Origin: Prorocentrum cordatum
Lineage: Eukaryota; Sar; Dinophyceae; Prorocentrales; Prorocentraceae
NCBI GenBank assembly: GCA_963575745.1
Contig: CAUYUJ010016362.1
Span: forward strand, 186,001-250,000
Length of the DNA: 64,000 bases
Direction of reading: 5' to 3'
Positions 1 to 9,009 of this stretch are shown here, piece after piece (the first letter of the stretch is position 1; each line of letters opens with the position of its first letter). The notes under the pieces were generated by a model. The model made no database searches. It had not been told where the DNA came from and saw only the letters and a program-made list of their open reading frames with translations. Made by a program: the position numbers and the translations under genes.

Positions 1-297
1 TTCACCAGGGAGAAGTGGAGGATCGCAACCACGCACCCCGGAAATCCCATAGCTGGAGCCGTGCGCCGAGGCGCCAGGCAGCATCCCTGAGGCGAGCTTT
101 TGGAGGGCCGCGGCAAACGCGCGGCAGCCAGCGCCATGTACACGCCGTTGATGGCGAAGCTGGTTTGGAAAGCACTAAAGCCGCAGGTTCCCGCTCCAGA
201 TCGCATCTTGGGGTGCGTGCTACCGCGGGGAGCGTCGACAATGCCGTTATGGCGTGGCCTCATCACACGGCTCGTGAATATGAGGTCACAAGAGGCT

Positions 298-302
298 AAG
301 AC
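298..302. repeat. Left target-site duplication AAGAC
   Basis: The five-base sequence AAGAC directly precedes the left inverted repeat of the insert and matches 559-563 exactly. Confidence 0.7.
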
Positions 303-558
303 TCTAGGCCTCCTAGATGGGGTCGGAGTAGATGGGGTCGGAGGATCGCGCCGCATCGCCGATGCATCGCCGATGCGGCTCGATGTAGGGCCCGATTTGC
401 TTCGCGTCGACGGCGCCGATGCATCGCCCACGTCGAAGATGCATCGCCGGTGCATCGCCGGTGCATCGCCGATGCATCGCCGATGCATCGCCGATGTATC
501 GGCGATGCGGTGAGATCCTTCGACCCCATCTACTCGGACCCCATCTAGGAGGCCTCTA
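303..558. mobile_element. MITE-like inverted-repeat insertion inside copia pol
   Basis: A 256-bp insert with imperfect terminal inverted repeats of about 45 bp. The left end reads CTAGGCCTCCTAGATGGGG and the right end carries its reverse complement, continuing into GTCGGAGTAGATGGGG-like sequence. It is flanked by the 5-bp direct repeat AAGAC. The interior is mostly a degenerate 11-bp repeat, GATGCATCGCC, and codes for nothing. It interrupts the RT reading frame: removing the insert and one AAGAC copy (261 bp, 87 codons) rejoins the frame as E-A-K-T-E-K-A-Q. This identifies it as a non-autonomous transposon-like insertion. The superfamily is unknown. Confidence 0.8.
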
Positions 559-563
559 AAGAC
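559..563. repeat. Right target-site duplication AAGAC
   Basis: The second AAGAC copy directly follows the right inverted repeat. Copia pol coding resumes here. Confidence 0.7.
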
Positions 564-2281
564 CGAGAAGGCGCAGGCGGCGGTTGAGGCTGAGCTCGAG
601 GGGCACCGCAGGCGCGGCACCTGGGACATCACTCAAGTCCGGAGCCTGCGCGACTGGATGGACGACCCTGGATATGCCAACGTCGTCGTCGGCCGCGTCT
701 TCATCATCCTGGGCTGCAAGAACAGTGAGATGGACGAGAAAGGATGGCGCTATCGCGCCCGAGCGGTGTTCCAGGGCAGCAACATCTGGACCCGCACTGG
801 GCGCATCGCACACGAGATCTTTGACGACGTCTCGAACTGCGCAGCCAGCCTGATGGCTGCCAGAGGTGCGTTCGCAGTCGTGGTGATGAAGGGGATGGCG
901 TGTACGTGTCGCGATGCCTTCGAGGCGTGCCTGCAGGCGTCCATGGAGACGGACCCGAACATCGTCAACCTGGTCGAGCTACCGCGGGAGTGGTGGCCGA
1001 AATTATGGTTCTATGACGCTGGCCGTGCCCAGCCTCGATACCATCGCCCTGATGCCCCTGTGATGCACGCGCTGCCGGGGCGCCCCAAGAGCGGCAACAT
1101 CTGGGAGCCCCACACCGACGCATTCTTCTTAGCCAAGCTGATGGGTTGGCGGAAGGTCGAGGGACGGCACGGCGCTTGGGTCCACGCAGACGGCTCCATC
1201 ATGGTCATTTACGTCGACGATTTCATGTTGGTCGCCATGCCAAGCAGCACTGGTACGATCTGGGGCAGTGCATCGTCTTCCGAGAGACGTGCGCGCACGT
1301 GAGCCGCCACCTGGGCGCCATCTACTACTTCGACGCCGTCGACCCGCAGAAGCCTCTGAGCGCGCGCTCGGTGACCACGAGCATGAGCAGCTACCTGAAG
1401 AACCTCGTTGACCGTTTCCGGAAGGACTTCAAGGGTGTCTTCTGCAAGGCCACGACGCCCTTCCCGCCGGACGCCGAGGACAGCGCGGCAGATGAGGAGC
1501 CCGGCGTCTTCCAGAACTCAGCTGCCAGTTTCGTGGCGTCGGGCCTGTGCGCCTCGCTGGTGCGCCGCCGAGATCTGTCAGTCGCCGTGCAAAGGATGTG
1601 CTCGCGGGTGACCAGGTGGGCCGTGAGCGACGATGTCGCGGGCGCCCTTGGCCCCGCAGGCTTGGCGGACCTCGCGATCGCTATTTGGCCGGATGCCGAC
1701 TGGGCCGGCGCCCCGAGCACCGCCGGGAACACGAGCGGATTATTGCGAGCTGGAGGGCACGGAGTCTGGAAACACCTTTCCTTTGACGTGGAAGGTCTCG
1801 CACCAGGCAGCCACGAGCAGCAGTTCCGCAGAATCGGAGACCGCATCGGCCTCGTCTGCGCTCGGCAAGTGGCCCTGCCGATCCAGACTCTGTTGTCCGA
1901 GATGTTGGGCTTCGCGGTGCCCATCTGGCGCCGAGTAGACAACGCTCAGGCCACCCAGGCGATCAGAAAAGGGTACACCAAACGCCTGAGATCCCTGTCC
2001 AGGACACACCGTTGTTCCATTGGGGTCATGCGCGAACTCTACAATGTTCCCGGGGCGGCCCTTGACGTCGACTATGCGGCCACGGCTTCGCACAAGGGTG
2101 ATTCCTTCACTAAGGTTTTCAGCCCTGCGCCTTCGCTCTGGCACGCGGGTGGATAGGCGCGAGGGCGGGCAGCGCCAAGCATGCCCTCCACTGAGGTCAC
2201 CTGGGTGATTATATAAGTTGTTTCGTCGCACCATGCCTGACCCGCGGCTGTTCTTCTGTCCGTCAGAAGCCAAGGGGGGCG

Positions 2282-2700
2282 TGAAATATTGCCAGCGGAT
2301 AACTGCAGCAATTATCGCGGCTGGCAACAGACGAACATCAGTGCACCCGCGGTGACACAATACATATTGCACCGCATTTCTCCATATGCCGACCTGTAGT
2401 TATATTTATATTTTAATTGAGATGTTTAGGATCTCGCGCGCCGTGGTGTGACATGCGACATGCATTGAAGGCGCGCTCGGCGGCGTCCGGGTTCTCGGTG
2501 GAAAGGCCAGCTGGCGCTACAGAGCATAATGCCACTGCGAGCTGAAGAGACACGCCGGCGCGACAGAGCAGAATGCCTCCGCGAGCTGAAGAGACACGCT
2601 GGCGCGCGTGGCAAGACGCTTGCACGCCGGCGCGCAGCAGCGCGAATTGCTGAGAGCATTTCGGGGGCAGCCTGTCGCATTTACTCTTCGCGCGTTCGTA
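2282..2700 (+). repeat. Possible 3' LTR of the copia element
   Basis: About 125 bases after the pol stop a purine-rich tract, AAGCCAAGGGGGGCG, is followed at 2282 by TGAAATATTGCC. That is the expected arrangement of a polypurine primer followed by an LTR starting with TG. A TATA-rich stretch lies near 2400-2420. No matching 5' LTR can be seen because the upstream half is outside the window, so the right boundary is a guess. Confidence 0.35.
2520..2609. repeat. Two-copy 44-bp tandem repeat
   Basis: The segment containing GCGAGCTGAAGAGACACGC occurs twice, 44 bp apart, with a few differences. It lies within the possible LTR and might be a promoter-region duplication. No function is visible. Confidence 0.7.
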
Positions 2701-3029
2701 TGATATTCAAGCTCGCTTCGCGAGCCGCACTTGTAAGATTTAACTCTGTGGTGGAACCATGAGTAGGTTAGCTCCTGTCTGTCGCGCGTGTTAAAGTTGG
2801 CCCTCCAAACGTCCATCGGCCACGCGGCTGGGACAGCTATAGGCGTGAACCGAGCGACTTGGCCCCGGGAGTGCGGCTGGATTCTGGCCGCCTCCTGGTT
2901 CCGGGTCGCCAGGGGGGCGTGCGCATCGCGGAGTGTGGCTGGTTTCCGGCCACCTCCTCATTCCGCCAGCCCCTGAAACCAAGCGGTAGCATCAGCATGG
3001 CCACGGAGAGCACGGGCAATGGCAAAGCA

Positions 3030-3050
3030 CCGTGCCCATGTTGGCTCAAG
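3030..3050 (+). other. Spliced-leader-like relic
   Basis: This 21-base stretch ends in CCATGTTGGCTCAAG. It matches the dinoflagellate trans-spliced leader (as I remember its sequence) at 18 of 21 positions. Such relics arise when a trans-spliced mRNA is reverse transcribed and reinserted. No clear retroposed gene follows it, so chance remains possible. Confidence 0.4.
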
Positions 3051-3191
3051 AACGACCGAGTGCCGCGCCTCGGCTGGGAAAGGCAAGCGACTGGCCCGTC
3101 CGCCAGCGTGGCGCGCCCGCCGCCCGGCAGACCAGCCGTTCACAGGTCGTTGACATTTACTTCTAGCGGGGCCCTTTTCTCAAGCGCGGCC

Positions 3192-3480
3192 TTAGACCCC
3201 CTCAGCGAGCAGTGGGGGGATCTCCACAACGTTCAGCGCTGCTGCCAACTTGTCCTCTTCTCTTGAGAGGCCCAGGGCGAACTGCTTAATGGCGCTATAG
3301 AAGGCACCCACCAGGTCTAACGACAGGTGCGCAGTAGACAGTTCGCGTTGGTGAGCGGCTCTCATAGCCAAGAAGATGTCATGCAGTGCCATACCAGGCC
3401 CTTTGTGCGCAACGCGTCCGCGTTGCCAAGCTAGCATGCACTTGGTGAAAAGTTCATGGCCAACTGTCTTGCATACCCAT
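3192..3480 (-). pseudogene. LINE reverse transcriptase fragment
   Basis: A minus-strand reading of about 80 residues contains HLSLDLVGAFYSAIKQFALG preceded by GRVAHKGPGMALHD. This is the typical order of the conserved block before, and the block containing, the first catalytic aspartate of dinoflagellate LINE RTs. Sequence on either side does not continue the domain in any frame I could follow. It is an isolated truncated scrap, probably from a different LINE copy than those at 9-14 kb. Confidence 0.6.
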
Positions 3481-3607
3481 GGGACAGCTTGCCAATGGCA
3501 CAGGCCGTCGTGACGTTGCGCTGCCCTCCTTGCAATATGAGCTCACCCCGACCTTTTGCAAGAGAGAGTGACGTTCCCAAGCTTCTGTGCTCCTCTACGC
3601 ATACATA

Positions 3608-3785
3608 TTAGCAGCATCAGCTATGGGAAGGAAGGGCAAACTCTGATTGATATTATTGTTGGGAGTGGGATGGCAGAGAATTCATTGCATGACTCAGGGA
3701 AGGCGCGCGGGGAAGCGAGGGGCGGTGGTCATGAGCGCGTTCTCCTCTCCCCCTCTTCCCTGCAGCGAGCAAGAAGCGCGTCGAG
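3608..3785 (+). repeat. Dispersed repeat, copy 1 (ends in a splice-acceptor-like tract)
   Basis: Starts TAGCAGCATCAGC and shares long stretches with 8466-8638, including GGGAGTGGGATGGCA and GGGCGGTGGTCATGAGC. Near its right end CCCTCTTCCCTGCAG (AG at 3764-3765) looks like a polypyrimidine tract with a 3' splice site. The coding-like stretch of the next feature follows. Confidence 0.7.
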
Positions 3786-4357
3786 GGGGGCCCAGGCCCC
3801 GATTGGGATACTATCTTTGGGCCGGGAGGAGGAGGACAAGCGCAAGGATGAACTCAAGTACGCGCGCGACGACTACCCGCTGGACCCTGGGTCCACGCCG
3901 ATTCCCGCTCTCGTGGGAAGGTGGTGCCGTGAGTTTCGCTCAGCGGCCCGCCATGTTGGCCTCGCTACTCTGGCCGAGGTGCGCTCTGAGGCCGATGTGC
4001 GTGCGCAGGGCAAAGTCGGCATGAAAACCCTCGGCGGCGGCGTCGCCCTCGCGTGCAACGCGCAGCCGCGCTTGTCCGACCTGCTCCTTCCGACGGCGCT
4101 CCACATGCTGCGGGCGATGCACCTCCTGCGCAACTGCTGGCACGAACCTTGTGGAGTCGAAGCACAACTGGGACGAGGAGAAGCGAGCGCGCAGGAAAGT
4201 CCGCAGTTGTCACATGTCAGACGCGCAGGCATACTATGACTGTGTGCACAGAAAGAGCGATGGAACACAAGGGTCCGGAGCCCGCTACTGTTGCTTGGCT
4301 GATCGACCGCGACCGCGCCACACGGACCAAGGCTAAGAACATTTACTCCGTTGGCTG
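3786..4357 (+). pseudogene. Unrecognised degenerate coding region
   Basis: Three successive frames look protein-like. Frame 1, about 3820-4140, carries EEEDKRKDELKYARDDYP and later GMKTLGGGVALACNAQPR. Frame 2, about 4150-4230, carries KHNWDEEKRARRKVRSCHM. Frame 3 up to the stop at 4357 carries TERAMEHKGPEPATVAWLID. Balanced composition in consecutive frames suggests one gene broken by indels, or short exons with missed introns. A splice-acceptor-like tract just upstream, at about 3765, fits an exon start. I do not recognise the family. Confidence 0.35.
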
Positions 4358-4454
4358 ACCGTGGGGAGAGGCGCTTCAGAGTGCGAAAGACGTCCATTGC
4401 GTAGTACTATGGGCGTGCTCAGGCACGGGACTGTCGAGGCAGGCGTCTGCCGCG

Positions 4455-4742
4455 ATGCCCGCCAAGGACGAGCCAGAGTCCGACGAGGGCGACTGCGACC
4501 AGGGCGGCGCGGCCCCGCCGCGGCCGCGCAAGCGCCGGCGCCATGCCTCGGCCCAGAAGGCGGGCGGGCCCTCCCAGCAGCCGCCGCCGCCGCCCCAGCC
4601 GAAGAAGCCGTGCTGCTCACGTGTCAACGGCAAGAAGGGGCGCGCGCAGAGGGGCCGCGAATGCCCGGACGGGCTGCCCCACCTCTGCAACCGGTGCGGG
4701 GCGTGGAACCACGGCGCGCCCACGCGCGCGAGGCGCGGCTGA
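4455..4742 (+). CDS. Small basic protein with a GATA-like zinc-binding half-finger
   Basis: A 95-residue ORF starting at the ATG MPAKDEPESDEGD. In order it has an acidic N-terminus, a basic nuclear-localisation-like patch RPRKRRRH (about residues 25-32), a proline-rich linker, KKPCCSRVNGKKGRAQRG, and finally RECPDGLPHLCNRCGAWNHG. The last segment resembles the second half of a GATA zinc finger (R-x-G-P-D-G...LCNACG). The first cysteine pair is C-C instead of C-x2-C and the spacing is longer than usual, so the finger is atypical. It lies between the degenerate gene upstream and the RT element downstream. It may be a last exon or an independent small protein. No expression signal is visible. 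Confidence 0.35.
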   Translation: MPAKDEPESDEGDCDQGGAAPPRPRKRRRHASAQKAGGPSQQPPPPPQPKKPCCSRVNGKKGRAQRGRECPDGLPHLCNRCGAWNHGAPTRARRG

Positions 4743-5635
4743 CCGGGCCCCGAGGCCGCCAGGCCTTGCCCCCTCCAGCCTGTTTCTTTGCACGATGCGC
4801 CGTCGCCGCGCTCGTCCGCGAGCGTGACATCCATCCAACGTCTCTCGCTCATTCACCATCCATATTTCACCTCTCGCTCCGCTCAAAAGCATATCCTCCT
4901 TCTGCTTCCCCCCCGCCTCAGTCCGCCGCCCCTCGTCGGAGCTCTCCGGGGCGGGCCCAGAACTGTCGCCCCCGGCGACAAAGGGCAGATCTGGCGGTTG
5001 TCGACCCCGCCCAGGGAAGTCGGGGCGAAGGCGGGAGGGGCGAGGCGGAGGAAGGCACTGCATGCGACCCACCGGGGAGCGCACAGGCTCCAGCGGTGCT
5101 ACTAGGGAGTTATCGGGCGAAAGGTCTTCCCCGATCGCCGAATTCGCGCGGGTCCGGGATGCTGCAGCAGAGCGCCGCCGCGTCCGAGACCTCGCTTTCC
5201 GGTGGGCTGCTGAAGAGAGAGCGCCCATGTCGGCAGAGAGCCGCCGTGAGATGTCCGACCAGTTGGGGTCTCAACCGGCGCTGTTTCACGGCGCGGATTT
5301 CGCGTGGATTCACATGCCGCCCTTGTTTTGGGGCGTGCCAGTAGACGGCAAAACCAGCAGCGCGAGCCCCAGGCTTGCCAGCATTGGCACAGTCGTCCCA
5401 GGTCGCGCCTCCGACGACGACCACGTTGCGAAGTGGCGCGGCCCCCGTTCGCCACCTTTCTGGGGAACCAGAGGGGGGTTAGGAGTGGAGATTCTGGTCG
5501 GAATCGGGCAGGGCTGGCGTCAAGGCGCCTTGCGCGAATTTCGCGCCGTCTAACCCTATGGGGCGATTTCCCGCCGCGGCGCCAGCTGGCCCTCACCCGG
5601 CCGGTCGCCCTCCCACTGCGTGAGGGGGCCCGTGC
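4743..5635. other. No recognisable gene
   Basis: GC-rich sequence with long open frames on both strands that overlap and resemble nothing. Part of it may be the unrecognised 5' portion of the RT element that follows. Confidence 0.4.
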
Positions 5636-7483
5636 ATGTTTCAGCGGTTCTTGGACGATGAGCGCCGCCAGCCGCTGCAGTCGCACTCCCGCGGACACAT
5701 GCCGCGGCAGGGCTATGCGTCCGCCCTCCGGCCCCCCCGCAGAGTAGACAATCGGTCGTCCAGGCTGCGCGCGATGGCGCATGCGCCACACTGGCCCGCG
5801 CTTGTAGCGGCGATGTGTCTGCTGTTCCACCCAGCCCATGGTTTCGACGCGCCGCCGTCCGTGGCCCCGCCGGCGCGGACACAGCGCGAAGCCGAGACTT
5901 GGGTGGCGGGTGTCTCCGCGGACGCCCCCTGGCATCCGCAATGCCGTGCGCCAGGTCTGCCTGGCGAGCGCTCTTTGCGAGTCTTCCACGATGCGTTAGC
6001 GGTGTTCCCGCTGGAGTTCTTCGCACCTATCTCCGACGTGGTCGCAGAGGCAACGTCTCGCGCAAGTGCGCTGGACCATAGTTCTCTAACGAACTTCTGG
6101 CTTATTCTGGCTCGCATCGGAGCGCCCCAGACACTGCGGGGCCCCGATGCGCAGGCATTGCGGTCGAAGTTCCCAATGCGCGCTTCTGGTGCCAAGCAAC
6201 GCCGGCCCTCCGCGTCCGACCGCGCATTGCCGGACCTAGCGGAGCACGGTGTTTGGCTTGAAGAACACGTGCGTCGGTCCACGCAGTTGGGCCATCCTTT
6301 TCGTTGCGCCGCCAGATCTCGAAGTATATTTGAAATTTGCGGCCTGTGCGAACGCTGCTCGGGGGCCACGCTCATGTGCCTGATGGGCTGGCTGGACCGT
6401 AGTCTGCCGCGTTGTCTCGCGCGCGGGTTCGAGCTCGCGGCGGCGGCGCCGACGCCCGGGATTCCCCGGCCCTGCGAGACAAGGTCCTCAGGACACAACG
6501 CACCAGCCCAAGTGGGCGAGACATTCGGAGGGCCAGCCGCGGCAGCGCACGTTCGGAACCTAGAGCGCGGCACGCGGCCTGGGCCGTTTACTCGCGCGAT
6601 CAACGATCTCACCGTCGAGGAGATCCGCGCTGGCTTGGCGGGGCCTTTCGTGGGCCGCGCCGACCTCGACGGGCGATTTGGCGTCGGGGATTGCCGGCCC
6701 TCGCCTAGTCGCGCTATCTGGCAAGGCGAGAAGTGGCGACTGATCGATGACGGGAAGCGCGCTCGCACCAATGCTGTGTCGTTCGTGTCCAAGACATTGG
6801 TCGCAGCGCCGCCAGAATTGCCCGTGCTAGCCGCGCGCGCCTTTGCAATGGAAGCGGTTGGGCATGGTGGGGGTTTGCCCCCGTGGTGCGCGCTGCGAGC
6901 TTCCCTTGAGGATTTGTGGAAAGGCTACAGACAGCTCTTCCCCACCCGCAAGGACGCGGCCTTCGTGGTCGTCGCCCTTCTCCACCCAGCTACACACGAG
7001 CCCTGGTGCAGCGTTCTGCGCGGTATTCCCTTCGGCCTGGGGTCAGCGGTGGACCAATTCAATCGCGTTCCGCTGCCCCTCGCAGCCGCTGCCAGACGCT
7101 TGCTGTACATCATGGGGGGGGGGGGGGGGCGCTGCGTCGATGGCAACTTCATCCTCGAGGCTGCTGCAACGCATGGGGGCGCGCGCAGCTCGTTTAAAGC
7201 ACTGGCCGCAACGTTGGGCTTTAAGCTGTCCGACTCTAAGAGGGTGTCTCCCACGTCTATGTTGGCCTTCCTTGGCCACCTGCGCGACCTCTGTCGCCCT
7301 CGCGGACTCCTCCATTACTTTCGAACCCAAAATGGGATCCCGGGAAAAGTTCCGCCTCGAAGTTTTGGAGATTTCCGAAAGGGCGCTTGCTGTCAGGCGA
7401 GGCCGCTTTTCGCATCATTTGCAGTTGGCTGGACACGTCCTCAGCAGGGCGCCCCTGCCGCGGAGCACTGCGCGCCCTTATAG
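5636..7483 (+). pseudogene. Reverse transcriptase of a dinoflagellate RT/RNase H retroelement (inactive)
   Basis: A 615-codon frame. The N-terminal 300 residues are poorly conserved and may include an N-terminal domain. RT-like blocks follow: FVGRADLDGRFG, EKWRLIDDGKRARTNAVS, LEDLWKGYRQLFPTRKDAAF, then LRGIPFGLGSAVDQFNRV. The active-site region should read Y-x-D-D after a hydrophobic strand. Here a 16-G run is followed by RCVDGNFIL, so the second aspartate is a glycine. The downstream block LGFKLSDSKRVSPTSMLAFLG stays in frame. After about 7330 the homologous reading leaves this frame, so the true gene is broken. I place it near DIRS/Ty3-like RTs by the RT-RNase H order, but the clade is not certain. 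Confidence 0.7.
7114..7129 (+). repeat. G16 homopolymer in the RT active-site region
   Basis: Sixteen consecutive G residues encode a Gly run exactly where the RT catalytic strand should be. Runs of 8-14 G or C recur across the window, so some may be miscounted by sequencing. Confidence 0.8.
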
Positions 7484-8135
7484 CTAGCCAGCATTGCGAG
7501 CCCATGCACGAATTGACCGACAATCTTTCTTGTAGTCTCCAATGCCTGTTAGCTGTGGCAGATTCTGCGTTGCCTCGCCTCTGTCCTTGCGCCACCTAGC
7601 CCGGACTCCCGTGGCGGCGTGCGCGGGTGCTTCGGCGGAGGGCGGTCGCATTCGCATCGGGGCGCTTGTCCTCGCGCGCGGGCGCCGGCCCGCCGGCCCG
7701 GTGTATGACGTCGCCGAACGGACGTTGCCACTTCTCGTTTCTGCCGGCGCGTCCGGCACGATCGACCAAGCGGAGTTCCTTGCAGCTCCCGTTCTGGCGT
7801 GGCCCTTGCCAGACGTCTTGAGAGGGGCAGACGTGCTTTGGTTCATCGACAGCCAGGCGGCCGAAGCAGCACTCGTGAAAGCGGGATCGCCAACTGAGTC
7901 CATGCGCCGCCTGGCCCCGCAGGCCACGGCGGCGCCTGTCGCTCTCGGGCCACGTCCGCGGTTCGAGCGAGCACCGTCGGACGATAACCCAGCCGATGCC
8001 TGGGGCCGCGCTGGATATGAGGATCCCATGGTAGCTGATCACGTCTCGTCCGGGCGTTGGATTGCAGTCCCGCCGCAAGAGCCAGATTCTGACGGGCTGG
8101 AATTCCCGCCTCTGTTCTCTGCGCCTGAATTATGA
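7484..8135 (+). pseudogene. RT thumb and RNase H part of the same retroelement
   Basis: From about 7330 the homologous reading is in frame 3 (REKFRLEVLEISERAL). It then moves to frame 1 at about 7390-7540 (SWLDTSSAGRPCRGALRALI), and back to frame 3 for the 7542-8135 ORF. That ORF carries an RNase H-like domain: GTIDQAEFLAAPVLAWPL with the catalytic-type glutamate, DVLWFIDSQAAEAALVKAG with the next acidic residue, and a C-terminal PSDDNPADAWGR. The domain order, RT then RNase H, matches the preceding feature. Three frame changes within 250 bp show it is dead. Confidence 0.65.
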
Positions 8136-8340
8136 TCTCCAGGGCCAGCGCCTCTACGGTCGCAGAAAAATCGCAGTCGGCATCATTGCGTCATTTGCCT
8201 TTGCTCATGTCTACACCACCCCTCCAGCAAGACGTGCATGCCCCAAACAGTGCTTGCACGAATTTGCGATAGATCACGACGCCTGTGCCTTTGACCATGG
8301 GTACAGCGTTGGGGAGTCCTCGTTTCTTCCAGCGTCGGGG

Positions 8341-8461
8341 ATAATCTCATCTTGGCCCGCTCGCCCCTGCGGGGGCTGCAGCCGCGGGACTCCCCGCCCC
8401 CTCTTCAGGTCAAAGATTGCAGCTAGGGCACCGCCCCTGTTTTGCCCCCATCCCGGGCGAC
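8341..8461 (+). repeat. Direct repeat R1, about 120 bp
   Basis: Shares CTCTTCAGGTCAAAGATTGC, GCTCGCCCCTGCGGGGG and CCCATCCCGGGCGA with 8860-8981. Both copies lie in the same orientation and flank about 400 bp. GCCCCTGCGGGGGC inside it can form a short hairpin. Confidence 0.8.
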
Positions 8462-8465
8462 AATA

Positions 8466-8638
8466 GCAGCATCAGTTATGGGAAGGAGGGGTAGGTTCTG
8501 ATGGATTTTACAGCTGGGAGTGGGATGGCACAGAATTCGCCGCATGACTCAGGGAAGGCACGCGGGGAAGCAAGGGGCGGTGGTCATGAGCATGCTCTCC
8601 TCTTCCCCATCCTCCCTTCAGCGGGCTCGAAGGGCGCG
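8466..8638 (+). repeat. Dispersed repeat, copy 2
   Basis: Second copy of the repeat at 3608-3785, roughly 80 percent alike by eye and in the same orientation. It also ends with a polypyrimidine tract and CAG (8619-8621). It sits between the two direct repeats R1 and R2. Confidence 0.7.
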
Positions 8639-8859
8639 TGCTTTTCCCACCCCCTTCCCCCTTTCCATTCGCCCCCCCAGTCATATCGACCCTTCGCCGG
8701 TACGCCTAGCACCCGGCGGGCCCATGCCCCCCCGGGCGCCGCGCGGGCCAGATAGCCCACCTGGCGCCGGCGACCGCTCTGGGATCGGGCGCGCCACAAG
8801 GGGCGGGCGGCGCAGCTTCATTCTCTCCCGCGAAAAGCCGCGCTGCCTCGGGGGGGGGG

Positions 8860-8981
8860 TCATCTAATCTTGGCCTGCTCGCCCCTGCGGGGGTTGCAGC
8901 CGTGGGGCGCCCCCCGCCCCCTCTTCAGGTCAAAGATTGCAGCTAGGGCGCCGCCCTTGTTTTGCTCCCATCCCGGGCGAT
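8860..8981 (+). repeat. Direct repeat R2, about 120 bp
   Basis: Second copy of the 8341-8461 repeat, with scattered substitutions. R1 and R2 could be a tandem duplication or short terminal repeats of an unidentified insertion. Confidence 0.8.
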
Positions 8982-9009
8982 AGAAATCGCAAGACTAACA
9001 GCAATGCTG

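Larger units (their letters stand above)
241..2156 (+). pseudogene. Ty1/copia-type retrotransposon pol remnant (RT and RNase H)
   Basis: Remnant of the polymerase part of a copia-type LTR retrotransposon, which would copy element RNA into DNA. The reading begins in frame 1 and continues from 562 after an insertion at 303-558. It covers RT fingers and palm (RARAVFQGSN, VELPREWWP) and the catalytic box IYVDDFML, with YVDD at 1210-1221. It then slips to frame 3 near 1245 (RHLGAIYYFD, DLSVAVQRMCSRVTRW, DADWAG). It moves to frame 1 near 1735-1860 (the SSAESETAS RNase H segment) and back to frame 3 up to the stop at 2156 (DNAQATQAIRKGY, SHKGDSFTKVF). At least three frameshifts plus the insertion make it non-functional. 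Integrase and gag would lie upstream of the window. The family call rests on motif order and is firm. The exact left edge is uncertain. Confidence 0.88.
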
